From Clostridiales bacterium UBA1380 (GTDB lineage Bacteria; Bacillota; Clostridia; Oscillospirales; CAG-272): DNA of 22,789 nt. Location of the stretch: the NCBI GenBank assembly GCA_002305445.1, contig DBRA01000005.1, positions 1,021 through 23,809 on the forward strand. The letters are read 5' to 3'. The notes under the pieces are model-generated. The model saw nothing but the letters and a program-made list of their open reading frames with translations. It made no database searches and had not been told where the DNA came from. This document shows positions 1-6,990 of the stretch, in pieces. The position numbers and the translations under genes are program-made. Position 1 is the stretch's first letter, and every line of letters starts with the position of its first letter.

Positions 1-2
1 GC

Positions 3-1115
3 GGCGGGCGCGGCGACGTCGTGCGCGAGGTGTCCGAAGCGTGCGCGCGCGGAGGAATCAGGTTCGGCGTGTACCTGTCGCCGTGGGACAGGAATTCGCC
101 TTATTACGGCGACTCGCCGCGCTACAACGACTACTACGTCGCCCAGCTCGAGGAGCTTCTGACAAACTACGGAGAGATCTTCTCGGTCTGGTTTGACGGA
201 GCGTGCGGAGAGGGACCGAACGGCAAGCGCCAGGAGTACGACTGGGATCGCTATTACGCGACGATACGCCGCCTGCAGCCGAACGCATGCATCGCGGTGT
301 GCGGCCCCGACATCCGCTGGTGCGGAAACGAAGCCGGCCACTGCCGCAAATCGGAGTGGAGCGTCGTGCCCGCGAGACTGTGCAAAGCGGAAACCGTTGT
401 CAAATCGAGCCAGTCGTCGGAGGCGGATGCGCTGCGGCTTAAAAAGATCGACTCGTCGACGGAGGACCTCGGCAGCCGCGATGTCATGGCGGACGAGCCG
501 TCGGCTGTGTGGTATCCGGCGGAAGTGAACACATCCATCCGCCCCGGTTGGTTCTACCATGAGAGCGAGGACGCGCGCGTCAGATCGCTTGACGACCTGT
601 GGAACGTCTACCTCGGCTCGGTAGGCGCAAACGCGACGTTTCTGCTCAACATACCGCCGGACAGGCGCGGCCGCTTCGCCGACGCCGACGTCGCGCGTCT
701 CGCAGAACTCGGCGAAAAGCTGCGCGACAGCTTCGGGCGGTGCTTATCGGACGACGCCGAGTATTCGTCGCCGGATTTCGACGGCGTACATACCGCGTCC
801 GCTCTGCGCGCGGACGACGAAAATTACTTTAAAACGCCCGACGGCCGCGAGAGCGCGGAGATTACGATAAAAATGCCGGAGAAACGGCCGCTGCGCTTCG
901 TCGTGCTTGCCGAAAACATACGCCTTTCGCAGCGCATAGAAGAATTCGCGGTCGATACAGCCGAGGGCAGCGGCTGGTGCGAAGTTTACACAGGCACGGT
1001 CGTCGGCCGCAAGCGCATAGCCGCGCTGCCCGACGGTATTGTGACGGACGCGGTGCGCGTGCGCATAATACGCTCGCGCGTGTCGCCCACGCTATCGTAT
1101 ATTTCACTATATTAA
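3..1115 (+). CDS. Alpha-L-fucosidase, GH29 (5' end outside window)
   Basis: Hydrolyses terminal alpha-L-fucose from oligosaccharides with retention. The reading frame is open at the left edge, so the N-terminus and part of the catalytic barrel are missing; the first start-like codon, GTG at 21, is internal. Residue numbers count from that codon. The GH29 barrel strand reads GVYLSPWDRN (16-25). The catalytic nucleophile is the Asp in VWFDGACGEG (D59), a form typical of the GH29-B (alpha-1,3/4-fucosidase-like) branch. The segment WYPAEVNTSIRPGWFYHE contains the Glu usually placed as acid/base in that branch. ATFLLNIPPDRRGR closes the barrel, and about 130 further residues form a beta-rich C-terminal domain. 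It lies 18 bases upstream of a second fucosidase and is probably in the same operon. Family assignment is firm; linkage specificity is inferred from motif style only. Confidence 0.93.
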   Translation, partial: GGRGDVVREVSEACARGGIRFGVYLSPWDRNSPYYGDSPRYNDYYVAQLEELLTNYGEIFSVWFDGACGEGPNGKRQEYDWDRYYATIRRLQPNACIAVCGPDIRWCGNEAGHCRKSEWSVVPARLCKAETVVKSSQSSEADALRLKKIDSSTEDLGSRDVMADEPSAVWYPAEVNTSIRPGWFYHESEDARVRSLDDLWNVYLGSVGANATFLLNIPPDRRGRFADADVARLAELGEKLRDSFGRCLSDDAEYSSPDFDGVHTASALRADDENYFKTPDGRESAEITIKMPEKRPLRFVVLAENIRLSQRIEEFAVDTAEGSGWCEVYTGTVVGRKRIAALPDGIVTDAVRVRIIRSRVSPTLSYISLY

Positions 1116-1133
1116 TCGAACGGAGATACATAA

Positions 1134-2411
1134 ATGGCTTACGAAGGAATGACCGGCGCGGAGCTGCAGTCGATGCTCAAAAGCAGCGTCAACCTGAAAG
1201 CGGGCGACGGATTAAAGGACGATGCGCTGACGCTCTCCGCGGAGCAGATCAAGTGGTGGCGCGACGCGAAGATCGGCTTCATGTTCCACTGGGGGCTGTA
1301 CAGCATTCCCGGCCGCGGCGAATGGACGATGCATAACGACCATATACCCGCAGACGAATATGCGAAGCTCGCGGACGAATTCGCACCGAAAGCGTTCGAC
1401 GCGGCGGAGCTTGCCGCGCTCGCGCTTGACGCCGGCGCGCGCTACTCTGTGATGGTCACGCGCCATCACGACGGCTTCGCCATGTGGGACAGCCCCGCGA
1501 GCGCGGGCGGCTTCACGTCGTACAACACCGCGGCGCACCGCGATTTTGTGCGCGAGTATACGGACGCGTTCAGGCAAGCGGGGCTCGAGGTCGGCTTATA
1601 CTATTCGCTTCTCGACTGGCGATTCAACGGCTATTTTCACCCGACCGAGGACCCGGAGAGCGCGCAGGCGCTCAAAAAAGAGGTATACGGGCAGGTCGAG
1701 GAGCTTATGACGCGCTACGGACGCATACGCATACTGTGGTATGACGGCGGCTGGCTTGCGCACAAGGGCACCGACGCCGACGCCGCGTGGCTCTGGGAAC
1801 CGATTAAGCTCAACCTAATGGCGCGCGCGCATCAGCCCGGCATAGTCATCAACCCGCGCTCCGGATATGACGGCGACTTCAAATGCGATGAAGGCGACGG
1901 TGACATAAAGGGTGGTATTCTGCCGATGCCGTGGGAGAAGTGCTTCACCTGCACGCGCGCTTGGGGCTACACGCCCGACGAAAAATCGCTTCCCGCATCG
2001 CGCATGATATGGCACATCGCGAATGCGGCGGTGCGCGGCGGAAACACGTTGATAAACGTCGCGCCCGACCGAGACGGACGCGTTCCGGAAACGGTGAAAA
2101 AGGAGCTGCGTGAAGTCGGCGCATGGCTCAGAGAAAACGGCGACGCGATATATAAAACGCTCGGCGGGCCGGTCGAGCCTGTCGACGGCGTATACGGCTT
2201 CACGACCGGCGGCGGTCGCGTCTTCCTGCACATATTCGACGCCGCGGCGATAGCGAAAGAACGCATACCGTACCCGGGGCGCGTCCGCGCGATTAAAACG
2301 CTGCGCGGCGAGGACGTGCCGTTCGAGCAGTCGCCGGACGGCGCGCTGACGGTGCGGCCGGATGCATCAGTCCGGGGCGGCGTCGACACAATAGCCGAAC
2401 TGCTGTTTTGA
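1134..2411 (+). CDS. Alpha-L-fucosidase, GH29
   Basis: A second GH29 fucosidase, 425 residues, near full length for the family, with no signal peptide and therefore likely cytoplasmic. The N-terminal barrel motif FMFHWGLYSIPGRGEW (49-64), the TRHHDGFAMWDS block (109-120) and YYSLLDWR (156-163) are classical GH29. The predicted nucleophile is D204 in ILWYDGGW. NTLINVAPDRDGRVP marks the end of the barrel, and a short beta domain follows. Start is ATG 1134, preceded by GGAG at about 1122. It follows the first fucosidase by 18 bases and ends just before a strong terminator. The two enzymes differ clearly in sequence: this one resembles the broad GH29-A type more than its neighbour does, so they are probably complementary rather than a recent duplication. 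Substrate is not determinable here. Confidence 0.93.
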   Translation: MAYEGMTGAELQSMLKSSVNLKAGDGLKDDALTLSAEQIKWWRDAKIGFMFHWGLYSIPGRGEWTMHNDHIPADEYAKLADEFAPKAFDAAELAALALDAGARYSVMVTRHHDGFAMWDSPASAGGFTSYNTAAHRDFVREYTDAFRQAGLEVGLYYSLLDWRFNGYFHPTEDPESAQALKKEVYGQVEELMTRYGRIRILWYDGGWLAHKGTDADAAWLWEPIKLNLMARAHQPGIVINPRSGYDGDFKCDEGDGDIKGGILPMPWEKCFTCTRAWGYTPDEKSLPASRMIWHIANAAVRGGNTLINVAPDRDGRVPETVKKELREVGAWLRENGDAIYKTLGGPVEPVDGVYGFTTGGGRVFLHIFDAAAIAKERIPYPGRVRAIKTLRGEDVPFEQSPDGALTVRPDASVRGGVDTIAELLF

Positions 2412-2420
2412 TAAATAAAA

Positions 2421-2448
2421 GCCGTGCGCACTGAGCGCACGGCTTTTT
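2421..2448. terminator. Bidirectional intrinsic terminator
   Basis: A perfect 9-bp stem (2421-2429 with 2435-2443) has a 5-base loop, is preceded by an A-rich tract and followed by TTTTT. It sits between convergent genes (fucosidase end 2411, URO-D family end 2460) and can act in both directions. Confidence 0.85.
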
Positions 2449-2459
2449 ATTATCGGTTT

Positions 2460-3683
2460 TTATCCCTGCCAGGTGTTTTCGATCTCCTCGCGGACGATCT
2501 CGACGGCGCGGCGCGGCTTGTTCAGGTTGCCGTTGAGCGTGTATGTATCGCGGAACGTGATCTCGAGGATGCAGCCCTTCGCGGCGCGCATCGTCTTACG
2601 GATGTGTTCGCGGAAGCCGTCCTCGTCGAGCGCGTACTCGGTGCCGCCGATGAAGAGCGGGGAGGGCTTGCGCTGATAGACGATGCCCGTACCGCGCAGC
2701 TGCGCTCCCATGTACTCCTCGTCGCACCAGGGCGATATCGATATCTTGCGCAGATTCGTCAGCTTCGAGAGCGATTTCTCCCAGAAGCTGTGAACCGGCT
2801 CGCAGCAGCCGTAGGACAGGCGGCCGAACAGCGACGCGATGCGCTTGTACGCGGGGAAGTAGAACTCGTCGAACATTTCGGGCGAAATGCCGACCGTCTC
2901 CTGGCTGTCCATATAGCCCCAGACGTCCTTGAGAGTGATGTCGCCGTCTTTTTTCATCTCGTTCGAGAATGCGAACGTGCCCTGGCCGACCCAGTTGTTG
3001 CCGCAGCACGGCGTGAGCAGGTGACGGTGCTCGAGCCCCGTGAAGTATTTGACATAGTCGTCGGACAGACGATCCATCATCTCCTTGAAGTTGTCGGGGT
3101 TGTCGTACATTTCGGTGAACATGTTGTCCATCGTCATGAGGTTGACGAGGTTGTTCGTCGGGCAGCAGCCGAGCGAACCCATGCCCGGCTTGATCTCGAG
3201 GATATCGCCGAACAGGTCGCCGTAATACTCCATACCGCGCTTGATGCCGCTTCTGTCGAATCCCATCGGAGAGGGCTGAATCTGGTCGAGCGTGTCGAGG
3301 TTTTCGATGACTGCGTTAATGTGGAAGCCGACACCCTCGGCATGCGTGCGGTTGGCATTGAGGTTGAAAAGCTTCATCCATCCGCCGTTTGAGACATATA
3401 TATCCGGCGTGACCGGGCGGTCGTCGCCGACCATGAAGTGGTTCTGCATCGATTCGCCGAGACCCCACTCGATGCTGCGCGCGTCGTTCGACGTGCACTT
3501 GCACTCGTAATGGAAACCGGCGTCGCCGACGGTGCCCATCTCGAAGTGGATCATCGGGCGTTCGGATTTCTGGTCGTTATGCGCGGTCCAGAGGCGTACG
3601 AGCTCCTTCTGCTCGGGAGATTCGGCAAGTTCGCGTTTCTTTTTCGCAAGGTCGCGCAGGTATTCGCGTTCTTTTTGTTCCAT
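2460..3683 (-). CDS. Uroporphyrinogen decarboxylase / MtaA-CmuA-like methyltransferase family protein
   Basis: A 407-residue protein of the URO-D (PF01208-type) superfamily. It is of the large, cysteine-rich kind common in gut Clostridia, where relatives act as corrinoid-dependent methyltransferases rather than in haem synthesis. No other haem gene is nearby. An N-terminal charged helix (1-40) precedes the barrel. Three Cys-Cys pairs are visible: GCCP (about 173-174), TPCCGN (226-227) and YGCCEP with a following His (293-298). A further Cys lies at 320 in ISPWC. The YGCCEP region matches where MtaA-type enzymes carry zinc ligands. Start ATG 3683 has only a weak ribosome site. A good promoter lies directly upstream. 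The gene stands alone, so substrate and partner corrinoid protein are unknown; the methyltransferase role is inference from the family. Confidence 0.85.
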   Translation of the reverse strand: MEQKEREYLRDLAKKKRELAESPEQKELVRLWTAHNDQKSERPMIHFEMGTVGDAGFHYECKCTSNDARSIEWGLGESMQNHFMVGDDRPVTPDIYVSNGGWMKLFNLNANRTHAEGVGFHINAVIENLDTLDQIQPSPMGFDRSGIKRGMEYYGDLFGDILEIKPGMGSLGCCPTNNLVNLMTMDNMFTEMYDNPDNFKEMMDRLSDDYVKYFTGLEHRHLLTPCCGNNWVGQGTFAFSNEMKKDGDITLKDVWGYMDSQETVGISPEMFDEFYFPAYKRIASLFGRLSYGCCEPVHSFWEKSLSKLTNLRKISISPWCDEEYMGAQLRGTGIVYQRKPSPLFIGGTEYALDEDGFREHIRKTMRAAKGCILEITFRDTYTLNGNLNKPRRAVEIVREEIENTWQG

Positions 3684-3719
3684 ATGTTACCGTCCGTAGA
3701 TTGTTGAAATTTTGGCTTT

Positions 3720-3748
3720 AGTATACCATGATTTGTATCAAATGTCAT
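3720..3748 (-). promoter_or_regulatory. Promoter of the URO-D family gene, with inverted repeat in spacer
   Basis: Read on the minus strand: -35 ATGACA (3748-3743), 17-bp spacer, -10 TATACT (3725-3720), each 5/6 to consensus. A 5-bp inverted repeat, ATTTG / CAAAT with a 3-base centre (3731-3743), fills most of the spacer and could be an operator. Confidence 0.6.
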
Positions 3749-3867
3749 TTATAAAAAATGCGATATAATATATAAATCCCGCATTTTTAAAGGATCCGCT
3801 GCCGTAAACCGTGTTTGACGATTATGCGGAGATATAGTCGGATTCCGCACCGATCGGCGGCGCGCAC

Positions 3868-3896
3868 TTGACTTAGCGCTGCCGCTGCGATATACT
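3868..3896 (+). promoter_or_regulatory. Promoter of the MtlD-like gene
   Basis: -35 TTGACT (3868-3873), 17-bp spacer, -10 TATACT (3891-3896), about 32 bases upstream of the ATG at 3928. The rest of the gap back to the URO-D promoter (3749-3867) is AT-rich at first and holds only a weak 6-bp hairpin (3825-3849). Confidence 0.7.
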
Positions 3897-3927
3897 TCTT
3901 TCATGATAAATTGATACGGAGCTTGAC

Positions 3928-5040
3928 ATGGAGAAGATAAAAAGCGCGATTGTCTGCGGAAGCGCAGCAGATACGGCAATGGTTATGGACGCTCTGCGAG
4001 CGTCCGGCTGCAGCGCCGTCTGCATATCGCCTGACGGCGGAAATCAAAACCGCGTCGCCATAATATCGCCAAACGGCGAATATGCGTTTGATATATATAA
4101 GTCGATATACGGCATATCCGACGGCGTTGCGGATGCGTCCCTTAGCGATGCATTTATCGCCGCGTCCGATTCGCCTGACGCATCTGCCGTAAATGCTGCG
4201 TCGTCATGGCTCGACGCGCGCTCGGCCGATGGCGGCGAGTCGCTGCTCGTTGTCTTCGGCGACCCGCAGAATTTTACCGCAAGCCTCTCGAAGCGTCTGA
4301 CCGAAAGCGCGCGGAGCTATCTGCGCGAACGCGTGACGGTTGCGCAGGCTGTATGCGACAGGCTCGTCGTCGCGCCGGCACGGACATTGTCGGGAGACGC
4401 CGGCGCGCCTGTTTACGCAGAGGCGTGCCGGCCCGTATATTTGTCCGATGAAAGCGCCGCGCGTGCGTTCGGCGAAGCCGGCAGCTTCGTTTACGACGGC
4501 AATACCGCGTATCGCGCTGCTTGCGCGAGGTGCATATCCGGCTTTGCGCTCGACGCCGCGGCGTATCTCGGCGCGCTGAAGGGTATGGATACGATCGCCG
4601 GTGCGCTCGACGACGGCGAAACAGCCGATGTCGTCGAAACCGCTCTCGACGACATCGCATGTGCCGTCGCAGCCGAGTACGACGCAGACGAGAACGAGAT
4701 ACGCGCATACGCTCACGATACCGTAAAGCGGCTTGCCGTTTTCGCGCAGCACGATTCCGTCAGGCGCGCTGCGGCGGACAGTGAGACGCATCTCGCGGCC
4801 GATAAACCGCTTGCGTCGGCGTTGAAGCTGTGCGGCAAGCACGGCGCGCCCTCGGAAGCTGTCTGCACGGCGGTAGCAGCCGCGTTCCGTTATACCGCTG
4901 ACGCGCCGTCCGCTCTCGTCGAGTCTTATGTCAAGATAAACGGCATCCCTCTCGGGCTGTTCCGTTATTCCGGCATCACTGACACGGCGCTCTGCGACGC
5001 GGTCCGCATCCGCTTCGACGCGCTCGCGAAAGCAAAATAA
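3928..5040 (+). CDS. Mannitol-1-phosphate dehydrogenase-like protein, probably catalytically dead
   Basis: A 370-residue protein, close in length to MtlD (about 382). By eye it aligns along its second half with mannitol-1-phosphate 5-dehydrogenase: AVCDRLVVAP (141-150) matches the AVDRIVPP block, AAYLGALKGMDTI (211-223) matches TAYLGKLAGHQTI, and the helices after 232 and the KPLASAL region (293-299) also correspond. The functional residues are missing. The N-terminal Rossmann loop reads CGSAADTA instead of GxGxxG, and the catalytic Lys, Asn and His positions fall on A200, G205 and L208. Start ATG 3928 has CGGAG upstream. It is monocistronic, with its own promoter and terminator. A non-enzymatic role (binding or regulation) or a changed chemistry is possible. 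The homology rests on manual alignment with remembered MtlD sequence, so confidence is moderate. Confidence 0.6.
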   Translation: MEKIKSAIVCGSAADTAMVMDALRASGCSAVCISPDGGNQNRVAIISPNGEYAFDIYKSIYGISDGVADASLSDAFIAASDSPDASAVNAASSWLDARSADGGESLLVVFGDPQNFTASLSKRLTESARSYLRERVTVAQAVCDRLVVAPARTLSGDAGAPVYAEACRPVYLSDESAARAFGEAGSFVYDGNTAYRAACARCISGFALDAAAYLGALKGMDTIAGALDDGETADVVETALDDIACAVAAEYDADENEIRAYAHDTVKRLAVFAQHDSVRRAAADSETHLAADKPLASALKLCGKHGAPSEAVCTAVAAAFRYTADAPSALVESYVKINGIPLGLFRYSGITDTALCDAVRIRFDALAKAK

Positions 5041-5062
5041 TATTAATCACATTTTAGCAGCA

Positions 5063-5094
5063 AAAGAGGAGCGGCAGACATACCGCTCCTCTTT
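5063..5094. terminator. Intrinsic terminator
   Basis: A perfect 12-bp stem (5063-5074 with 5083-5094) with an 8-base loop lies between convergent genes ending at 5040 and 5178. The A and T ends lie within the stem, giving a short U run in either direction. Confidence 0.75.
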
Positions 5095-5177
5095 GCATAT
5101 AAAGTTTACGTTGTTACTGTAGTTTTTTATTAATCGCCTGCGCATCTACGCATCTTTCAACATCCGGCGACCGCATG

Positions 5178-5804
5178 TCACCGCTTTGCGGGGCAACGCA
5201 GGACAGCGACCTGCGGCGGCGTGCCGGCGTCAATATCCATAGTGTTCGTTTCATACTCGATAATGTCATAACCGCGCAGCTTGGAAGTAAAATCGGAGAG
5301 CGGCGACAGGACGGCGAAGCCGAAACCGTCGCCGTGATAATGCATCGGCACGACGACGCGCGGCTTGATCGCCTTCGTCAATCTCGCCGCATCGGCGGAT
5401 CCGATTGTATAGTGACCGCCGACCGGTATCATCAGCACGTCCGCTCTGCTCAATACTTTAATATCATCGTCCGGTAAGAAATGGCCGAGATCGCCCAGGT
5501 GGACGGCTTTCAAACCGCCGACATCGAATATTCTCACGGTGTTTCTGCCGCGCAAAGCGCCCTTCTGGTCGTCGTGGTATGTCTGCAGCTCCGTGACGCC
5601 GAACGGCTTGCCGCCGCTCTGCTTTATCTTCACGGCCGCGGTGTAGTTGTGGTCGCTGTGGCCGTGGCTGCAGAAAACCGCATCGGCTTCGACGTGGATG
5701 TCGGGCAGACCCGGCACGCTTCCGGGCGCAAACGGGTCGAGAACGGCGCGATAGCCGCCGTCTTCGATTGTAAAGCAGGAGTGGCCGTACCATGTCAGCT
5801 TCAT
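5178..5804 (-). CDS. Metallo-beta-lactamase-fold metal-dependent hydrolase (UPF0173/UlaG-like)
   Basis: A 208-residue MBL-fold hydrolase. The opening MKLTWYGHSCF and the metal motif SHGHSDH (46-52; H47, H49, D51, H52) are typical of UPF0173/UlaG-like enzymes, with further likely ligands at H102/D105, H131 and H155. There is no signal peptide. ATG 5804 is the chosen start: an AGAGGTG ribosome site lies about 6 bases before it, and a GTG at 5813 would lie inside that site. The upstream GH5 gene stops at 5806, one base before this ATG, so translation is probably coupled and both proteins come from one mRNA. Relatives include lactonases and hydrolases of phosphorylated sugars, so a role in the same sugar pathway is plausible but unproven. 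The natural substrate is unknown. Confidence 0.88.
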   Translation of the reverse strand: MKLTWYGHSCFTIEDGGYRAVLDPFAPGSVPGLPDIHVEADAVFCSHGHSDHNYTAAVKIKQSGGKPFGVTELQTYHDDQKGALRGRNTVRIFDVGGLKAVHLGDLGHFLPDDDIKVLSRADVLMIPVGGHYTIGSADAARLTKAIKPRVVVPMHYHGDGFGFAVLSPLSDFTSKLRGYDIIEYETNTMDIDAGTPPQVAVLRCPAKR

Positions 5805-5805
5805 A

Positions 5806-6864
5806 TCATTCACCTCTCATTCCGCAAAACAGCGCGTCTGTGACGGCGGGAAAACGCCATTCGAGCGTCTTCCTGTCTATCAAGCCGAAGTTTTCGGCGC
5901 CTACGCCGAATAAACCGTTGTCCCACAGAACGCACGGCATGTCGTATACGTACGCGGTCGCGGTATATAACTTCGCCCAGCTGGCGCGGCTTTTGTCGTT
6001 GTTTTTGTTAGTCGCGCCGCACTCACCCAGTATCACAGGCGTGCCGTGTATGACGAATTTGTCGTGCAGCGCACGCATCCAGCTCTCGACGCCGCTGTAA
6101 TCGTCGGCGTTTTCGGGATCGAACACGTCGGTGCCGTGCTCGTTCATCGCGAAGTTATACGGCGCGTAGTTATGCACACTTACTGCGACGTCGCCGCAGT
6201 CTGTCGGAATCGCGAAGTCGTCGAGCAGAGCGCACCCTGACGACGCCGCGTACGGCGTCACCATTAAAAGACGCTTTTCGTTGCCGGGTACGCCGCGCAC
6301 GGCGTCGACGAATATGCCGTTCAGTTCGTTGAGTATCGCGCGAGCCTCGACGCAGAGCGGATCGGGGCGGTCGCCGCACCACTCGAACTGCGTACGCGCG
6401 AGGCGCGGTTCGTTCATCGACTCGAACACAAGCTCCGGCGGATAACCCGCGAAGCGCTGTGCGATCTGGCGCCACAGCGCGCGCGTGTACTTTTCCGCGC
6501 GCTGCCTGTTTTCCGCGCTCGGGTAGTACATGTCGTTATCGTGGTGCGAGTTGAGGATCACCGTAAAACCGAGCTTCAGCGCTTCGTCGACAAGCTCCGC
6601 GACCCGGTCGAGCCATACGCCGCGTATCTTGAAATCGTCGTCCGAAAGCTCGCACGACCACGAGGTCGGCAATCTCAGTGTCCGGAATCCGCGCTCGTAT
6701 ACCGCCGCGAAAAGTTCCGCCGACACCGGCGGGTTGCCCCATGCCGTTTCATGCGCGGACGGAGCGCCGGTGTTGGGTCCCCTCGTCAGTGCGTCGAGCG
6801 TGTTTCCGAGGTTCCAGCCGAGCCCCATCTTCCGCGCCAGATTTGATATATCGCCGCGTTCCAT
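5806..6864 (-). CDS. GH5 family endo-beta-glucanase-like hydrolase, intracellular
   Basis: A 352-residue single-domain GH5 (clan GH-A) retaining beta-glycanase. GLGWNLGNTLDA (14-25) is the usual opening of subfamily-4-like cellulases and xyloglucanases. Other hallmarks are R62/R64-LPTSW (60-69), NSHHD (105-109), the acid/base E152 in ESMNEPR, H231/Y233 in SVHNYAPY and the nucleophile E281 in VILGECG. VLWDNG near the end supplies the substrate-platform Trp. No signal peptide, carbohydrate-binding module or anchor is present, so it should act inside the cell on imported oligosaccharides. Start ATG 6864 follows GGGAG; its promoter is at 6913-6941. It is the first gene of a two-gene operon with an MBL hydrolase. 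Family assignment is strong; the choice between glucan, xyloglucan and mannan is open. Confidence 0.93.
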   Translation of the reverse strand: MERGDISNLARKMGLGWNLGNTLDALTRGPNTGAPSAHETAWGNPPVSAELFAAVYERGFRTLRLPTSWSCELSDDDFKIRGVWLDRVAELVDEALKLGFTVILNSHHDNDMYYPSAENRQRAEKYTRALWRQIAQRFAGYPPELVFESMNEPRLARTQFEWCGDRPDPLCVEARAILNELNGIFVDAVRGVPGNEKRLLMVTPYAASSGCALLDDFAIPTDCGDVAVSVHNYAPYNFAMNEHGTDVFDPENADDYSGVESWMRALHDKFVIHGTPVILGECGATNKNNDKSRASWAKLYTATAYVYDMPCVLWDNGLFGVGAENFGLIDRKTLEWRFPAVTDALFCGMRGE

Positions 6865-6912
6865 AAAAATCCGCTCCCTTTCTGCTTTGATTGAATGGTA
6901 TTATTCCCCTAA

Positions 6913-6941
6913 ATTATATATCCGTATCGGCGCTCCGTCAA
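6913..6941 (-). promoter_or_regulatory. Promoter of the GH5-MBL operon
   Basis: Read on the minus strand: -35 TTGACG (6941-6936), 17-bp spacer, -10 TATAAT (6918-6913), about 48 bases upstream of the GH5 start codon. No clear operator repeat was seen. Confidence 0.75.
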
Positions 6942-6952
6942 CATCCCGCATG

Positions 6953-6990
6953 AATAAAGAAGGCGGCTTTTAAAAACCGCCTTCTTTATT
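6953..6990 (-). terminator. Intrinsic terminator of the Rrf2-DUF3472 gene
   Basis: A perfect 14-bp stem (6953-6966 with 6977-6990) has a 10-base loop. It overlaps the first base of the stop codon of the minus-strand fusion gene (TAA at 6992-6990). The stem ends are A/T-rich, giving U-rich sequence after the GC core. Confidence 0.8.

Noticed and set aside
1..2411. Tandem fucosidases as a recent gene duplication
   Set aside because: The two share only family motifs; nucleophile contexts (WFDGACGEG and WYDGGW) and C-terminal regions differ, so they are distinct GH29 lineages.
2424..3392. 322-codon plus-strand frame opposite the URO-D family gene
   Set aside because: It is antisense to a clearly recognisable protein, has no ribosome site or family motif, and is explained by GC-rich codon bias keeping the opposite strand open.
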